From Flavobacterium sp. SLB02 (GTDB taxonomy: Bacteria > Bacteroidota > Bacteroidia > Flavobacteriales > Flavobacteriaceae), in assembly GCF_009664855.1 (NCBI RefSeq), contig NZ_CP045928.1:6114518-6178517 (forward strand): a stretch of 64,000 bases of DNA, in the 5' to 3' direction. Positions within the stretch are counted from its first letter, which is position 1. Each line of letters starts with the position of its first letter. Shown here piece after piece: positions 42,696 through 51,652 of this stretch. The position numbers and the translations under genes were made by a program. A model generated the notes under the pieces. The model was not told where the DNA came from. It ran no database searches and saw nothing but the letters and a program-made list of their open reading frames with translations.

Positions 42696-44948
42696 TTAAT
42701 AATTCAGATTCAGTCCAAAACCAATTCCCATATCGCTGTCGTAGTGTGTCGTGATCCCAAAGTTTCTTCCGGCAATATATTTTAAACCCGCCATGTATTC
42801 TTTATCCGTATTCCACATCAAATTCATTCGCAAACGTCTCGAAATCGGAATGTCTTTTCGTTCAAATTGAATCCTCACATTTCCATCGGTATACATTTCA
42901 ACCTGAGCTTTTACGAGCATGGGCAGAGTGTATTCAGCTCCAATACTGAAAACCGAACGATTGTCTTTGGTATTTTTTTGTCCGAACATATTTTGTTCCT
43001 GTTCGTCCATTCCCATTTTTCTATAACGCCAGTCAAAACCTATAAAAGGCATAAACCATTGCATTTTACCAATATATCTACCAATATGAGTTTCGGTTTC
43101 ATAACCGTGTTCATTGTTATAACCCAATCTCCATTCGGTTCCAATGCTCCAACGGGTGTTGCTGTACATCGCTTCACCATCATTTCCGTTTGATGCAAAA
43201 TCATTTTCTGCCATAAAATGAAACATACGATCGTCCATTTTTAGCATTTTGTACGCCATTTTCGGATCATGAATCAACGGATTCGGAGCTGAATTTTCAT
43301 AACTAAAAATACGTCCCATTCCCGCCATCATATGATATAAGATATGACAGTGGAAAAACCAATCGCCATCGGCATTTGCCTGGAATTCGATGATATCGGT
43401 TTCCATTGGCATAATATCAATTACGTTTTTTAGCGGAGAATAATCGCCATGCTCGTTTATAATCCTGAAATCATGTCCGTGTAAATGCATTGGGTGGCGC
43501 ATCATCGATCCGTTGTACAAAACAATACGAACGTTTTCTCCTTTTTTAATTAAGATTTTATCCGTTTCAGAAATCACTTTATTGTCTAAACTCCAGACAT
43601 AACGGTTCATATTTCCGGACAATTCAAAACGTAATTCTTTTACCGGAGCATCTTTTGGCAATGTTGTTTTGGTTGGAGATTTTAGCATTCCATAATTCAA
43701 AGTCGTAATCTCGGCAACTTCTGTAGTATCGCTCGAGATTTTCATGTCATCTATTTTCATACCTTCCATATTATGTATCGAATGATCTTCAGGTTTTACA
43801 GATGCATCTTCACCAGAAATTTCAGGATACATTACGGCATTCATATCCATTTTATTGAGAGACATTTTCATCCCCATATCATTCATTTCTCCGTTCATCT
43901 TCATCATGTCGTTCATCATTTTCATCCCTTCAAAATATTTTAATTTCGGAAGATGAGAAACAGACTGTTTGGTTCCTTCACCTAAAAACAAAGAAGCAGA
44001 TCCGGTTCTGTCTTCGGCTGTAGCCAAAAAAGCAAAAGATTTTTTATCTTCAGGAATCGTAACCACCACATCATAAGTTTCAGAAACGGCAATAATCAAA
44101 CGGTCGACTTCTACAGGTTCAACGTCGTTTCCATCGCTGGCCACAACCGTTATTTTTCCGCCGCCATACGTCAGCCAGAAATAACTCGAAGCGCCTCCGT
44201 TGGCAATTCGCAATCTAACTTTATCACCTGCTTTAAACTGCGAAAGCTGATCTTCATTTTTTCCGTTAATAAGGAACTTTTCGTAATAAACATCACTCAC
44301 GTCCATGGCATTCATACGTTTCCATTCGTTGGTGACTTTGGTCGAAAACTGACCTTTTTTAATTGCCTCGGCATAACTTTGAGTTGTGCCTTTTTTTATG
44401 GCAAACCAATCATTCGCATTATGAAGCATTCGCTGCACGTTCTCTGGTTTTAGATCGGTCCATTCGCTTAAAATAACGGGAACGGTTGGTAAATCGTCGA
44501 TTCCTTTTCTAAAAGTCGAATCGTCTTTCTTTTTATTAATGATGAAAAGTCCGTATAAACCAATTTGTTCCTGTAATCCCGAATGGCTATGATACCAATA
44601 GGTTCCGTTTTGGATAATTGGGAAAGTATATTTGTGCGTTGTTCCCGGTTTAATGGGCATTTGCGTTAAATACGGAACACCATCTTCTTTATTTGGCAGA
44701 AATAGACCGTGCCAATGCAGTGCAGTATTTTCTTTTTTTAAATCGTTATGTACATAAATTTCGGCAATATCACCTTCGGTAAAAGTTAATGTTGGCATCG
44801 GAATTTGTCCGTTAACCGCAATAGCGCGTTTTTCTTTTTCGGAAAAATTGACAATTGTGTCCCGAACGTGTAAATCATAGCGAACTACTTTTTGGGCTTT
44901 TGCGCTAAAGGCAATCAAAAAAACAATTAAAATAGTATGTAGTTTCAT
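42696..44948 (-). CDS. Multicopper oxidase with C-terminal barrel-like extension
   Basis: Exported three-domain multicopper oxidase, 750 residues, probably oxidising Cu(I) or organics in the periplasm or at the outer membrane. After the signal peptide (1-19), ligands are seen in HWHG (78-81), YHSHSG (His120, His122), HPMHLHGH (485-492) and HCHILYHMMAGM (533-544; type 1 Cys534 and Met544). A Met-rich insert (about 345-400) is typical of CopA/CueO-type copper oxidases. Residues from about 590 to 750 are extra: alternating aromatic strands ending GFGLNLNY, like an outer-membrane beta-barrel or CopB. It is ten bases downstream of the P-type ATPase gene. Confidence 0.92.
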   Translation of the reverse strand: MKLHTILIVFLIAFSAKAQKVVRYDLHVRDTIVNFSEKEKRAIAVNGQIPMPTLTFTEGDIAEIYVHNDLKKENTALHWHGLFLPNKEDGVPYLTQMPIKPGTTHKYTFPIIQNGTYWYHSHSGLQEQIGLYGLFIINKKKDDSTFRKGIDDLPTVPVILSEWTDLKPENVQRMLHNANDWFAIKKGTTQSYAEAIKKGQFSTKVTNEWKRMNAMDVSDVYYEKFLINGKNEDQLSQFKAGDKVRLRIANGGASSYFWLTYGGGKITVVASDGNDVEPVEVDRLIIAVSETYDVVVTIPEDKKSFAFLATAEDRTGSASLFLGEGTKQSVSHLPKLKYFEGMKMMNDMMKMNGEMNDMGMKMSLNKMDMNAVMYPEISGEDASVKPEDHSIHNMEGMKIDDMKISSDTTEVAEITTLNYGMLKSPTKTTLPKDAPVKELRFELSGNMNRYVWSLDNKVISETDKILIKKGENVRIVLYNGSMMRHPMHLHGHDFRIINEHGDYSPLKNVIDIMPMETDIIEFQANADGDWFFHCHILYHMMAGMGRIFSYENSAPNPLIHDPKMAYKMLKMDDRMFHFMAENDFASNGNDGEAMYSNTRWSIGTEWRLGYNNEHGYETETHIGRYIGKMQWFMPFIGFDWRYRKMGMDEQEQNMFGQKNTKDNRSVFSIGAEYTLPMLVKAQVEMYTDGNVRIQFERKDIPISRRLRMNLMWNTDKEYMAGLKYIAGRNFGITTHYDSDMGIGFGLNLNY

Positions 44949-44957
44949 GTTGGTTTT

Positions 44958-47492
44958 TTAAAGGTTGAGGTTTCGCAATCGCAAAGCATTTACAATTACC
45001 GAAACCGAACTTAAGCTCATAGCCAGCGCGGCTAACATTGGCGAAAGCAGAATCCCGAAGACAGGATATAAAATTCCCGCCGCAATTGGTACGCCCAAAA
45101 CATTGTATATAAAGGCGAAGAATAAATTCTGTTTGATGTTTTTCATCACCGAATAACTTAGTTTTTTAGCCTTTACAATTCCGTTTAAATCTCCTTTTAC
45201 AAGCGTTATTTTAGCACTTTCGATGGCAACATCTGTTCCGGTTCCCATTGCGATTCCAATATCTGCTTTGGCCAAAGCCGGAGCATCGTTGATTCCGTCA
45301 CCGGCCATCGCCACCACTTTTCCTTCGGCTTGCAAACGTTCAATTTCTCTCAGTTTATCTTCTGGAAGACAATCGGCTTTAAAAGAACTTAAATGAAGCT
45401 GATCTGCCACCGCTTTGGCTGTATTTTTATTATCTCCGGTAAGCATAATAACTTCAACGCCCTGATCGATCAAATCTTTGATCGCTTTGGCACTGTTTAC
45501 TTTTATGGCATCTGTAATGGCTACGTAACCAGCAATAATATTGTTTACCGCGATGTATGAAACCGTTTTTCCCAGATTTTGTTCGGCTGTAATTTTGCTT
45601 TCAAAATCATCAGAAACAGAAGCGTTTATCTGTTCCATTAGTTTTTTGTTTCCTAATGCAATTTTTGAGTTATTAACGGTTCCTAATACCCCTTTTCCGG
45701 CAACGGCTTCAAAATCCGGAACTTCCAATAATTGCTGATTTTTGGCTTTTGCAAATTTAACAACGGCTTGCGCCAAAGGATGTTCGCTGTGCTGATTTAG
45801 TGAAGCAATGTTTTGCAAAAGAATGTCTTTGTTATTATCGATCGCATAAATTTTCTCTACTGTTGGTTTTCCTTCTGTAATCGTTCCGGTTTTATCTGTA
45901 ATCAGAACATCAATTTTATTCATGTTTTCGAGCGCTTCGGCATTTTTGATTAAAATTCCGTGTTGAGCACCTTTTCCAACGCCCACCATAACCGACATTG
46001 GAGTCGCCAATCCTAAAGCACAAGGACAGGCAATAATTAAAACGGCAATCGCATTAATTAATCCGTAGATATAAGAAGGTTCCGGACCAAATTTTGCCCA
46101 GAGGATAAAGGTCAATATAGAAATGGCAACAACGGTTGGAACAAAATATTTCGCAACGCGGTCTGCCAGTTTTTGAATTGGCGCTCTCGAACGACTTGCA
46201 TCGTTTACCATTTGAATAATCTGAGAAAGCAAAGTTTCTGAACCTACTTTTTCGGCTATCATCACAAATGATTTGTTTCCGTTTATAGTTCCTGAAATTA
46301 CAGTATCTCCCGTTTTTTTATCAACAGGAATAGGTTCTCCGGTAATCATCGCTTCGTCGATACTGCTTTCCCCGGAAGTTATTTTTCCGTCAACCGGAAT
46401 TTTCTCTCCCGGTTTTACACGAAGTAAATCTCCTTTTTTAATATCGTGAATAGAGATGGTTCTATCCGTTCGGTTTTCTACTAAAGTAGCTTCGGTGGGC
46501 GCTAATTTTAGTAATGCTTTAATCGCGCCGTTGGTTTGTCCGTGCGCTTTGGCTTCTAATAGTTGTCCTAATAAAACCAAAGTTATAATAACGCTTGCGG
46601 CTTCAAAATAAAGATGAATGGTTCCGTGATGTGATTTGAATTCGGATGGAAAAAGATCCGGGAAAAACATTCCCGCAACGCTAAATAGAAACGCAACGCT
46701 CGTTCCAATTCCAATTAAGGTAAACATATTTAAATTCCAGGTAATAATCGATTTATAGGCACGAACAAAAAACATCCATCCCGCATAAAACAAAACCGGA
46801 ACTGAAAATAAAAACTGAACCCAGTTCCATTTTTCAATCGACATAATTTTAAAAAGTGGATTATTCGGAATCATTTCTGACATTGAAATAATAAAGATTG
46901 GAAGCGTAAACAATGTCGCAATCTTCATTTTCCTTAATAAGTCAGTATACGTTTTGTTTTCTTCAGATTCAGATGCCTGCATGGCCACTAAATCCATCCC
47001 ACAGATTGGGCAGTCGCCCGGCTGATTCGAAATAACTTCCGGATGCATTGGGCAGGTAAATTGTGTACCAATGGCAATTTGAGCAACCAAATCCATGCCA
47101 CAAACCGGACAGTCTCCGGGTTTATTATAGGTTTTATCGCCTTCGCAATGCATAGGGCAGTAAAAAACTCCGGTTGCATTAGGAGGAATTGCAGTTTTTT
47201 CTTTTTTATGGGAATCTGAAGAGTGATCTTCTTTTTTATGAACTGAACAACATGATTTTACAGCGGGTTCTGTACCATGAGTTGGAGACTTCATTTCAAT
47301 AGTATACTTTCCCGCAGCTGATAAAACTTCCTGAAATTTTTCAGTTACAATATGTTTTTCCATTGTTATGGTGGCTACTGGCGGATCTAATGTTACTTCG
47401 GCCTGAATTCCTTCAACTTCATTTAGCGTTTTCTCGACTTTAGTACGGCATCCATTGCATGACATTCCTGAAATTATATATTGATGAGTCAT
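44958..47492 (-). CDS. copA: Copper-translocating P1B-type ATPase
   Basis: Cu(I)-exporting ATPase of about 844 residues. The start is the ATG at 47492 (MTHQYIISGMSCNGC); the frame is open 34 codons further upstream but without a family match. An N-terminal HMA domain has Cys12/Cys15. Two heavy-metal-binding CPMH-x-CP(V/I)CGMDLV modules follow (about 108-170). The P1B marks are ACPCALGLATP (Cys489-Pro-Cys491), DKTGTITEG (Asp533), the SEHPLA HP motif and GDGINDAPALAKADIGIAMG. The two extra modules are typical of Bacteroidota copper/silver ATPases. It is the first gene of an operon with the multicopper oxidase. Confidence 0.94.
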   Translation of the reverse strand: MTHQYIISGMSCNGCRTKVEKTLNEVEGIQAEVTLDPPVATITMEKHIVTEKFQEVLSAAGKYTIEMKSPTHGTEPAVKSCCSVHKKEDHSSDSHKKEKTAIPPNATGVFYCPMHCEGDKTYNKPGDCPVCGMDLVAQIAIGTQFTCPMHPEVISNQPGDCPICGMDLVAMQASESEENKTYTDLLRKMKIATLFTLPIFIISMSEMIPNNPLFKIMSIEKWNWVQFLFSVPVLFYAGWMFFVRAYKSIITWNLNMFTLIGIGTSVAFLFSVAGMFFPDLFPSEFKSHHGTIHLYFEAASVIITLVLLGQLLEAKAHGQTNGAIKALLKLAPTEATLVENRTDRTISIHDIKKGDLLRVKPGEKIPVDGKITSGESSIDEAMITGEPIPVDKKTGDTVISGTINGNKSFVMIAEKVGSETLLSQIIQMVNDASRSRAPIQKLADRVAKYFVPTVVAISILTFILWAKFGPEPSYIYGLINAIAVLIIACPCALGLATPMSVMVGVGKGAQHGILIKNAEALENMNKIDVLITDKTGTITEGKPTVEKIYAIDNNKDILLQNIASLNQHSEHPLAQAVVKFAKAKNQQLLEVPDFEAVAGKGVLGTVNNSKIALGNKKLMEQINASVSDDFESKITAEQNLGKTVSYIAVNNIIAGYVAITDAIKVNSAKAIKDLIDQGVEVIMLTGDNKNTAKAVADQLHLSSFKADCLPEDKLREIERLQAEGKVVAMAGDGINDAPALAKADIGIAMGTGTDVAIESAKITLVKGDLNGIVKAKKLSYSVMKNIKQNLFFAFIYNVLGVPIAAGILYPVFGILLSPMLAALAMSLSSVSVIVNALRLRNLNL

Positions 47493-47634
47493 TGTTCTTT
47501 TTGTTTTTAAGGTATTACAATGCAAATTTCCGAAGTAAGTTTTACAACGGTTTGTATAATTTTGAGAATGATTTGTAATATTATTTAACCGCAAAAAGCG
47601 CTAATAATTTTGGCTCTTCTGGGTTTTGTAATAA

Positions 47635-47745
47635 TCTCGCAAAGTCGCAGAGTCGCGAAGTTTTATGTTTATTAAGATAATAAAAATAATCTCTCGCAGA
47701 TTCTGCGAGAGATTAAAAACTTTGTGCTTTTGCGACTTTGCGAGA
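47635..47745. repeat. Nested inverted repeats, CGCAAAGTCGC family
   Basis: Outer arms TCTCGCAAAGTCGCA (47635-47649) and TGCGACTTTGCGAGA (47731-47745) are perfect. An inner hairpin AATCTCTCGCAGA / TCTGCGAGAGATT lies at 47688-47714. Confidence 0.75.
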
Positions 47746-47756
47746 CAATTGACCTT

Positions 47757-48317
47757 TTACAAATTCTCTATTTGAATGCGTTTTTTATCCTTCAGCTGTT
47801 TAAAATAAGTAGGCGTGAAACCCGTAATCTTCTTAAACTGATTGCTTAAATGAGCGACATTGCTATAGTTTAGTATGTCAGCAATTTCGCTTAACGAAAG
47901 TTCATTATAAATCAGTAGTTCTTTTACCTTTTCTATTTTTTGGCTGATAAAGTATTTTTCAATGGTAGTATTTTCAATTTCCGAGAACAGATTACTCAGC
48001 ATGCTGTAATCCTGATTGAGGTTTTCGACCAAATAATCAGACAAATTAACTTTGAGTTCGTTATTTTTATGATGAACCAAATCGACAATTAGATTTTTAA
48101 TTTTCTCAATGGTTTTACTTTTTTTATCGTCAATAAAATCGAAACCCAAAGCCTGAAGGTTTTTTAGTAAAATCTCTTTTTGAGAATCGGTAATATCATC
48201 TTGCAGTTCTACTTCGCCTAATTCAACAGAAATAGTATGAAGTCCGAGTTTGTCCAACTCAGACTTCACAACCATTTTACAGCGACCACACACCATGTTT
48301 TTGATGTAGAGTGTCAT
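47757..48317 (-). CDS. HMA-like metal-binding segment fused to AraC-type DNA-binding domain
   Basis: Regulator of about 186 residues; the start is the ATG at 48317 (MTLYIKNMVCGRC). The N-terminal 65 residues resemble a heavy-metal-associated domain with a CxxC pair at Cys10/Cys13. The C-terminal 100 residues are an AraC double helix-turn-helix: LSLSEIADILNYSNVAHLSNQFKKITGFTPTYFK. A short linker joins them. It probably senses Cu(I) or another soft metal and controls the neighbouring copper genes; this is inference from the fusion and location. It starts two bases after the DUF3347 gene ends, so they share a transcript. Confidence 0.85.
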   Translation of the reverse strand: MTLYIKNMVCGRCKMVVKSELDKLGLHTISVELGEVELQDDITDSQKEILLKNLQALGFDFIDDKKSKTIEKIKNLIVDLVHHKNNELKVNLSDYLVENLNQDYSMLSNLFSEIENTTIEKYFISQKIEKVKELLIYNELSLSEIADILNYSNVAHLSNQFKKITGFTPTYFKQLKDKKRIQIENL

Positions 48318-48319
48318 AT

Positions 48320-48850
48320 TTATTTGATGGTTTCTACCACGTTTCCGCAAGTCAGCATCGAAGAACCGTAATATGGATTCTTAACTGCTTTTTCTTTGCT
48401 TAACCAATCAGCATCTGCCATTGGGCAATATTGTTTGTAAACCGCTACATCAGATTTAGAAACTTTAATTAAATCGTAGGTGTTTTTTGAAAGTGATTTA
48501 AAAGTCTCACGTTGTTTTTTAAGATCAGAAGTACCTGAAATATTTTTGGCATCGGCGGTTAATTTTTTTACCACTTTCATCCAAACAGTATGTTCGTTAC
48601 TTTTTAGCTTATCCATTTTTACGGCAGTAATTGCAGCTAGTAAATCATTAGCTTTCGCCGAAGTTAATTTGGCATCGCTTTTTATTAAAGCATCTTTTAC
48701 CGTAAAATAAGCATCATAAACAGCTTGTAACTGACTAGAATCAACATCTTCATTTGTAGTTATTACTGTTTTTATTGTAGTTGCCTGAATAGTATTTGTA
48801 GAAAATAATAATGTGATTACTACTGCTATAGTTAAAATTGTCTTTTTCAT
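48320..48850 (-). CDS. DUF3347 family exported protein
   Basis: Exported protein of 176 residues with a signal peptide (about 1-23). The DUF3347 domain has VYDAYFTVKDALIKSDA near 44-60, VWMKVVKKL, RETFKSLSKNTYDLIK and the C-terminal signature CPMADADWLSKEKAVKNPYYGSSMLTCG. The CPM and TCG cysteines with Met are likely metal ligands; DUF3347 domains also occur attached to CusB-type efflux adaptors. A periplasmic copper-binding role is inferred. It is the first gene of the pair with the HMA-AraC regulator. Confidence 0.85.
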   Translation of the reverse strand: MKKTILTIAVVITLLFSTNTIQATTIKTVITTNEDVDSSQLQAVYDAYFTVKDALIKSDAKLTSAKANDLLAAITAVKMDKLKSNEHTVWMKVVKKLTADAKNISGTSDLKKQRETFKSLSKNTYDLIKVSKSDVAVYKQYCPMADADWLSKEKAVKNPYYGSSMLTCGNVVETIK

Positions 48851-48922
48851 TTTATGTGATTTTTGATAGAGAATATGAATTTATCCTCTAAGTTAAATAA
48901 ATTTATTTTTTAATTCAATACT

Positions 48923-49005
48923 TAATCTCGCAAAGTCCCAGTGACGCAAAGTTTGATTTTTCTCTCAGAACCTTAGAGTTTTAGAGCCTTAGCGGCTAAA
49001 CATAA
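48923..49005. repeat. CGCAAAGTC-family repeat fragment
   Basis: CTCGCAAAGTCCCAGTGACGCAAAG and downstream CTTAGAGTTTTAGAGCC-type sequence, in the gap between the DUF3347 gene and the Cys-rich gene. No gene is seen in this gap. Confidence 0.4.
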
Positions 49006-49026
49006 TTATGGCTGTCAGAAATCCAA

Positions 49027-49410
49027 TTATTTTATTTTTGGAGGTAACCAGATAGAAGTAAAACCATCAGAAATACTAGCATTATTGTAGTATGAGATTG
49101 GCTTTTTTGTAGAAAAATTAAAAAGATTATTGCTTAAATCAATTTCGTTTGTGACTAAGCTCAATTGAAGAAATGAAGTTGTACAACCCGAATGGTCGCA
49201 TTTTCCGTTGCAGCCGTTTTGGCCTTTTTTATCTTTTTTATTTTCTTTACAACAATTCTTTTTGCAGGAATTTGAAGTTTCTTTTTTAGAAGTTTCCTTC
49301 TTTTTACAATCCATTTTCTCTTGGGCTCTTCCACAAGCATAACCCGAACTGGACATCAAAAAGAAGCCAAGAGTTAAAAAGAGAAATAATATGTGGAATT
49401 TTTTAGTCAA
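49027..49410 (-). CDS. Exported Cys/Lys-rich protein
   Basis: Small exported protein, about 127 residues. Start uncertain: no ATG opens the frame early. The TTG at 49410 (MTKKFHILFLFLTLGFF) gives a good signal peptide, whereas an earlier TTG at 49434 overlaps the probable -7 box. After the signal peptide comes a stretch of about 55 residues rich in Cys and Lys (CKKNCCKENKKD, GCNGKCDHSGC), then a shorter Phe/Ser-rich tail ending in PPKIK. I do not recognise a family. The Cys content and its place beside the copper genes suggest metal binding. Confidence 0.7.
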   Translation of the reverse strand: MTKKFHILFLFLTLGFFLMSSSGYACGRAQEKMDCKKKETSKKETSNSCKKNCCKENKKDKKGQNGCNGKCDHSGCTTSFLQLSLVTNEIDLSNNLFNFSTKKPISYYNNASISDGFTSIWLPPKIK

Positions 49411-49431
49411 TGAAATTGTTTTTTGAAAGTA

Positions 49432-49439
49432 CAAATTTA
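49432..49439 (-). promoter_or_regulatory. Predicted -7 box for the Cys-rich gene
   Basis: Plus-strand CAAATTTA reads TAAATTTG on the minus strand. Its position argues for the TTG start at 49410 rather than 49434. Confidence 0.5.
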
Positions 49440-49482
49440 GATATTTTTTTTAAGAGCAACTATATATTTAAGATTTCCAATT

Positions 49483-50316
49483 TTAAGTTTTTTTGAAATC
49501 TGTAGGTTTCATGTTTTTTCTCTTCTTAAAATAGTTCGAAAGATGACTTTCATCTGTAAAACCAAACTCATACGCAATTTGTTTAATAGGAAGCTGATTG
49601 TTGTGAATTCGTTTTTCGATTAATGTAGTTCTCAAATTATGAATATATTCACGATAACTAATAGCGAATGTTCTTTTGAAATAAGCGCTAAAATAGGTTT
49701 CTGCGATATTAAAATGATTCGCAATCACTTTTATCTGAACCAATTTTGGCTGGTAGATATTCTGATGAATATAAGAAGTGATTTGTTCATTATCAATCGA
49801 ATTTCCTTTCACGACAAGATTCTGCCCGCGCATGGTTTCTTTAATTAACCCGAAAATCGAAAGAATCTGATAGAATACAATAGGCGAGGTAGAAACGTCG
49901 GTTTTGCAATTGTAAGCTGCAATGTTTTCGATTGTGTTTTTTAATATTGTTTTGCAGGGATCATCTAGTTTAAGAACGGTTTCTTTTAATGTTTTATCAC
50001 GCATGAAACTTTCCGGAGTGTGAATTAAAAATTCATCGCAAGTAAGGTTTTGTTTCGAGTTGAAATAATTATCGGTAAACTTAATATAGAAAAAACGGGT
50101 CGATTTTTTAATATCGAAATAATGCTCGTCTTCCGGCGAAATCACAAAAAGATCACCTGTTTTATAAGGTAATAAGTTGTTGTTCAGATGGTGAACGCCG
50201 TTTCCTTTTTTGATATAAATAATTTCATAATAAGTATGGGTGTGCGGCGGAAGGTGAAATTTCTCGTCTTCAAATTCATCAATGACCAGAGTTTTGAATT
50301 GATTTAATATTGGCAT
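49483..50316 (-). CDS. AraC-family regulator with N-terminal cupin domain
   Basis: Transcription regulator of 277 residues. The N-terminal cupin-like sensor has HLPPHTHTYYEIIYIKKGNGVHHLN (about 21-45) and GDLFVISPEDEHYF. The C-terminal AraC domain (about 175-277) has VKVIANHFNIAETYFSAYFKRTF-type and IKQIAYEFGFTDESHLSNYFKKR helices. The ligand is unknown. It is divergent from the MFS transporter gene across 102 bases, so it most likely regulates that transporter. Confidence 0.9.
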   Translation of the reverse strand: MPILNQFKTLVIDEFEDEKFHLPPHTHTYYEIIYIKKGNGVHHLNNNLLPYKTGDLFVISPEDEHYFDIKKSTRFFYIKFTDNYFNSKQNLTCDEFLIHTPESFMRDKTLKETVLKLDDPCKTILKNTIENIAAYNCKTDVSTSPIVFYQILSIFGLIKETMRGQNLVVKGNSIDNEQITSYIHQNIYQPKLVQIKVIANHFNIAETYFSAYFKRTFAISYREYIHNLRTTLIEKRIHNNQLPIKQIAYEFGFTDESHLSNYFKKRKNMKPTDFKKT

Positions 50317-50341
50317 ATCTTAAATTTACAAGTTTATATCA

Positions 50342-50349
50342 CAAATGTA
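50342..50349 (-). promoter_or_regulatory. Predicted -7 box for the AraC gene
   Basis: Plus-strand CAAATGTA reads TACATTTG on the minus strand, 25 bases before the start codon, in the divergent AraC/MFS gap. Confidence 0.55.
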
Positions 50350-50374
50350 CAACTAATTTTCTGTTTAACAGCGT

Positions 50375-50382
50375 TAACTTTG
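50375..50382 (+). promoter_or_regulatory. Predicted -7 box for the MFS gene
   Basis: TAACTTTG matches TAnnTTTG, 36 bases before the MFS start codon. It is 25 bases from the divergent AraC box, so the two promoters face away from a shared centre. Confidence 0.55.
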
Positions 50383-50418
50383 CACCATAGAAAATCTATT
50401 CCTTTCTTGTAAAAACAA

Positions 50419-51585
50419 ATGAAAAAAAGTCTTATCGCACTCTCATTAGGAGGATTAACTATCGGTATTACCGAGTTTGTTATGATGGGTTTGTTGCCAG
50501 ATATTGCCTCAGATATGAAAGTTTCGATTCCGGTCGCAGGATATTTAATTTCTGCATATGCGCTGGGAGTTGTTATTGGAGCTCCTTTATTAGTCATCCT
50601 GGGAAGAAACTTTCCGCCAAAAAAAATGCTTTTAATTTTAGCATTGATGTTAACTGTATTTAATGCGCTTTCGATCATCGCGCCTACCTATAATTTTTTA
50701 TTCGCCTCCAGATTTCTTTCGGGATTACCACACGGAGCCTTTTTTGGGGTTGGAGCAGTTGTAGCGAGCCGCCTGGCCGATAAAGGCAAAGAAGCGCAGG
50801 CTATTGCAATTATGTTCTCGGGTCTAACATTGGCCAATTTAATAGGGGTGCCTATTGGTACTTATATAGGACATCATTTTATATGGCGTTATACTTTTAT
50901 ATTAATTGCTGCTGTTGGCTTGCTTACCTTTTTATTTATTTCTTTATGGATGCCAAATCTGGAGAAAAGCGGAAATGTAAATATGAAAACCCAATTGCAA
51001 TTTTTCAAGAAAACCGAAGCCTGGCTAATTATCGGAATTACTGCAGTGGGGTTTGGAGGATTGTTTGCCTGGATTAGTTATATCGCGCCTTTATTAATTA
51101 ATGTATCTAAATTTTCGGCCGAAGACGTTTCGTATATTTTGATTTTAGCAGGTTTGGGTATGGTAGTTGGTAACTTTTTGGGAGGTAAACTGGCTGATAA
51201 ATATTCGCCGGCACCAACCGTATTAGCTTTATTATTTGTAATGTCAATCGATTTAATTCTGGTTTATTTATTCTCTTCAAATCAATACATTTCTTTATTC
51301 CTGACTTTCTTAACCGGTGCTATTTCTTTTTCTGTTATTGCACCCATCCAAATGTTAATGATTAAAACGGCCAAAGATGCTGAGATGATTGCCTCGGCAG
51401 CACTTCAGGGAAGTTTTAATATCGGGAATGCTTTGGGAGCCTTTTTAGGAGGATTACCGTTAGCTGCAGGATACAGTTATGCCTCGCCAAACCTTATTGG
51501 TGTTGTAATGGCAATTATTGGAATGGTTGTCACCTTTGTTCTAATGCAAAAACATAAAAGCAATTTACAATTGCAGCGTGCTTAA
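50419..51585 (+). CDS. MFS transporter, AraJ/sugar-efflux (DHA1) type
   Basis: Major-facilitator transporter of 388 residues with 12 membrane helices. The DHA1 marks are GGLTIGITEFVMMGLLPDIA (helix 1), the loop LGRNFPPKKMLL (motif A region), RFLSGLPHGAFFGVGAVVA (motif C-like) and GGKLADKYSPAP. It resembles AraJ/YdhP-type transporters, for which export of sugars or small molecules has been proposed. The substrate is unknown. It is divergently transcribed from the AraC regulator. Confidence 0.9.
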   Translation: MKKSLIALSLGGLTIGITEFVMMGLLPDIASDMKVSIPVAGYLISAYALGVVIGAPLLVILGRNFPPKKMLLILALMLTVFNALSIIAPTYNFLFASRFLSGLPHGAFFGVGAVVASRLADKGKEAQAIAIMFSGLTLANLIGVPIGTYIGHHFIWRYTFILIAAVGLLTFLFISLWMPNLEKSGNVNMKTQLQFFKKTEAWLIIGITAVGFGGLFAWISYIAPLLINVSKFSAEDVSYILILAGLGMVVGNFLGGKLADKYSPAPTVLALLFVMSIDLILVYLFSSNQYISLFLTFLTGAISFSVIAPIQMLMIKTAKDAEMIASAALQGSFNIGNALGAFLGGLPLAAGYSYASPNLIGVVMAIIGMVVTFVLMQKHKSNLQLQRA

Positions 51586-51615
51586 GAAGATGTAAATATT
51601 TTCTTTTAAAAATAG

Positions 51616-51652
51616 AAAGCTCTTAAACAAATTTGTTTAAGGGCTTTTTTTG
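51616..51652 (+). terminator. Terminator after the MFS gene
   Basis: AAAGCTCTTAAACAAA and TTTGTTTAAGGGCTTT (one G-U) form long arms with no loop bases beyond the turn, then TTTT. Confidence 0.85.

Noticed and set aside
50334..50678. 114-codon minus-strand frame opposite the start of the MFS gene
   Set aside because: It is antisense to conserved MFS sequence and crosses the AraC/MFS promoter region.
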